Below, piece by piece: positions 40,117 through 41,406 of a stretch of 41,406 nucleotides of DNA. Numbering within the stretch: the first letter of the stretch is position 1; every line of letters begins with the position of its first letter. The notes under the pieces were generated by a model, which saw only the letters and a list, made by a program, of their open reading frames with translations, was not told the DNA's origin and did no database searches. Origin of the DNA: Mogibacterium sp. (GTDB lineage: Bacteria; Bacillota; Clostridia; Peptostreptococcales; Anaerovoracaceae); contig JAFRGC010000078.1 in NCBI GenBank assembly GCA_017434025.1, positions 1 to 41,406 on the forward strand, read 5' to 3'. A program made the translations under genes and the position numbers.

Positions 40117-41058
40117 CTAAAATGTCGCTACCTCCGGATTGCAAGGTTCGCATCTCTCGAGTTTGCGAATGTACAATACCGGTCCTTTCTCCTTATATGC
40201 TTCTGCGTATTCTACTCTAACTTTGGCAGTGATCTTCACCCAGTCGCCTACGTTCAGATTCTCCTGACCTGAGTAATATGCCAGCAGCCCCGCAAACTGG
40301 ATGTCAGCTTCGCAGCATGTCATCACATGACGGCCAAAAGCGAACTGCCCCTGCGGAAGTTCATCGGACAGTGCGACACGGCCTTTGATCTCAAATGTCT
40401 TGCCGTCGTAGTTGTCCTCGTTCTCGTTGATATCTCTGTACCACTCTGCGTACCACTCATCTTCGATCGCGATGCGCGACTGAGTCATGTCGTATGGCAG
40501 CGGGTCCTGGATGTCGTCCGGTTCGATGTCGTCAGGTCCGTACTCATATACGATGAGGCTGCGGCGGTTGGCGATCCTGACTTCTTTGTGCAGAGGCATT
40601 TTGTCCATGCCTTTCTCGCATCTGTTGAATACTACCATGTCCGCTGTCTGCATCTTATTGAAGCAGAGCTGACGCATGTTGCGGTTGTACATCGCGAATG
40701 TGCTCGCGTCGAAGAGACACATCTCCTGCTGGATCAGCCAGTTCACAGGCATCGCCTGGAACAGCCGCTGGTTCTCCCACATTCCGTTATACTCGACGAC
40801 GACTCTGTCATATCCGCCGCGGGAAGAGATCTTGAGGAGGTTGGCCGGATTGAGTTCTTCCTGGCTCTTGATGACCTCGACTCTGACTCCCGGACCTACG
40901 AACTTCTCCGGTTCGTAATCGGTCTCTCCGCGTTCGCAGATCAGCAGCAGTGTCCTGCCGTCGTCACCGAACTCGTGGTTCTCGAGTGTCTCCTTGATGA
41001 AAGTTGTCTTGCCGGCTCCGAGGAATCCGGTGAAAAGATATACCGGTTTATCTGTCAT
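40117..41058 (-). CDS. CobW-type GTPase fused to a YcgQ-like DUF1980 domain
   Basis: A 313-residue fusion. Residues 1-200 are a CobW/COG0523 G3E GTPase with Walker A GFLGAGKTTF (11-20), a VVEYNGMW segment and an NKxD-like VFNRCEKG. The hallmark CxCC metal motif of CobW proteins is missing. Residues 215-313 match the C-terminal domain of YcgQ/TIGR03943 proteins: FEIKGRVALSDELPQGQFAF, then RHVMTCCEADIQFAGLLAYY with a Cys-Cys pair (248-249), and VGDWVKITAKVRVEY. CobW proteins act as metal (often zinc) chaperones, and YcgQ is associated with zinc-starvation regulons. A metal role is therefore likely but unproven. It follows the CobW gene by 36 bases. Confidence 0.8.
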   Translation of the reverse strand: MTDKPVYLFTGFLGAGKTTFIKETLENHEFGDDGRTLLLICERGETDYEPEKFVGPGVRVEVIKSQEELNPANLLKISSRGGYDRVVVEYNGMWENQRLFQAMPVNWLIQQEMCLFDASTFAMYNRNMRQLCFNKMQTADMVVFNRCEKGMDKMPLHKEVRIANRRSLIVYEYGPDDIEPDDIQDPLPYDMTQSRIAIEDEWYAEWYRDINENEDNYDGKTFEIKGRVALSDELPQGQFAFGRHVMTCCEADIQFAGLLAYYSGQENLNVGDWVKITAKVRVEYAEAYKEKGPVLYIRKLERCEPCNPEVATF

Positions 41059-41094
41059 TGTTCTGATACTGACTCCTGTAAAACTTCTATATTA

Positions 41095-41406
41095 TTATGC
41101 GAGTCTGAAGAGTTCTTTGATCTTATCTTTCTTGAGGCTGGTGCCGATGACTACGATCATGCCTGTTGCCTCGGCTTCCTTCTCCCTGATCTCGCCTTCG
41201 CCCGGAACGTAATCGAATTCCAGCCATCCGCCTGCGGTGTTCTCTACGATACCCTTCGCTCTGAGCACTTCGCCGCACTCGTCGAGGCTGTCAACGATCT
41301 CTTCCAGCTCTTCTCTGGAATACTTGTTGCTTGTCTGTGTTCCGACCTCATCGAACACCTCGTCCGCATCGTGACCGTGGTGGTGATGATGAGGGTGGTG
41401 GTGATG
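41095..41406 (-). CDS. CobW-family GTPase, C-terminal part (5' end outside window)
   Basis: Only the last 103 codons are visible. They start in a histidine-rich stretch (HHHHPHHHHHGHDADEVF), the metal-binding linker of CobW/COG0523 proteins, and continue into the CobW C-terminal domain: SREELEEIVDSLDECGEVLR, AKGIVENTAGGWLEFDYVPG and TGMIVVIGTSLKKDKIKELF. The GTPase half lies beyond the right edge, so this is a window truncation. Together with the following DUF1980 fusion it makes a two-protein metal-handling locus, probably zinc (inference). Confidence 0.85.
   Translation of the reverse strand, partial: HHHHPHHHHHGHDADEVFDEVGTQTSNKYSREELEEIVDSLDECGEVLRAKGIVENTAGGWLEFDYVPGEGEIREKEAEATGMIVVIGTSLKKDKIKELFRLA

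Noticed and set aside
41370-41406. Tandem CAC/CAT-like repeat at the right edge
   Set aside because: It is simply the coding sequence of the CobW histidine-rich stretch, not a separate repeat element.
1-41406. CRISPR arrays, tRNA or rRNA genes, integrases or insertion-sequence transposases
   Set aside because: None was seen on reading both strands; no regularly spaced repeats, tRNA cloverleaf with TTCGA-type arm, or transposase motifs were found.

Overview
The window reads as low-to-mid GC Gram-positive DNA, most likely a strictly anaerobic, amino-acid-fermenting member of the Clostridia. The basis is the 2-hydroxyacyl-CoA dehydratase operon, strong AGGAGG ribosome sites, frequent TTG/GTG starts, a glycerate kinase remnant, a YolD/UvrX-type polymerase pair and a GH25 lysozyme. 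Placement below class level is inference. Almost all genes lie on the minus strand. Exceptions are a LysR regulator, an FAD-dependent dehydrogenase, rplM-rpsI and a HAD phosphatase.

Region by region. 1-5344 (minus) is a reductive 2-hydroxyacid pathway in the order hadI-hadB-hadC-hadA-ldhA, with ldhA running off the left edge. A divergent LysR-type gene (5530-6393) is the obvious regulator. 6437-8819 holds a PduL phosphotransacylase, a decayed glycerate kinase, a palindromic mobile-type repeat with 27-bp perfect arms, and an NCS2-like permease. 8988-12585 is a five-gene minus-strand operon of poorly known proteins (CPBP protease, two hypotheticals, an alpha/beta-hydrolase fused to a rubrerythrin-like domain, and a membrane protein). 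12733-18878 is a complete oligopeptide ABC importer (oppBCDF-oppA). 19150-23616 contains a translationally coupled low-molecular-weight phosphatase cassette, a membrane-bound XRE regulator with a probable operator, a small zincin, and an aspartate/glutamate racemase followed by an apparently broken tetR. 23775-29464 holds the FAD dehydrogenase, an EamA exporter, a second CPBP protease, rplM-rpsI with a long leader, a HAD phosphatase and a Lin0512-family protein.

29501-34614 combines a membrane-anchored Hsp70-like ATPase with a dedicated membrane partner, a sirtuin, a DUF4870 protein and an Mbeg1-like hydrolase. 34680-36978 is an AraC regulator - Y-family polymerase - YolD operon. 37021-37349 has no protein gene but holds a plus-strand, independently terminated, structured RNA candidate. 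37350-40064 encodes a secreted GH25 lysozyme and a small acidic membrane protein. 40117-41406 carries two CobW-type GTPases, one fused to a YcgQ-like DUF1980 domain and one with a histidine-rich segment, which suggests metal (probably zinc) handling.

The most interesting items for follow-up are the Hsp70-like/membrane-protein pair, the hydrolase-diiron fusion, the CobW-DUF1980 fusion, the orphan terminated RNA, and the palindromic elements that coincide with decayed genes.
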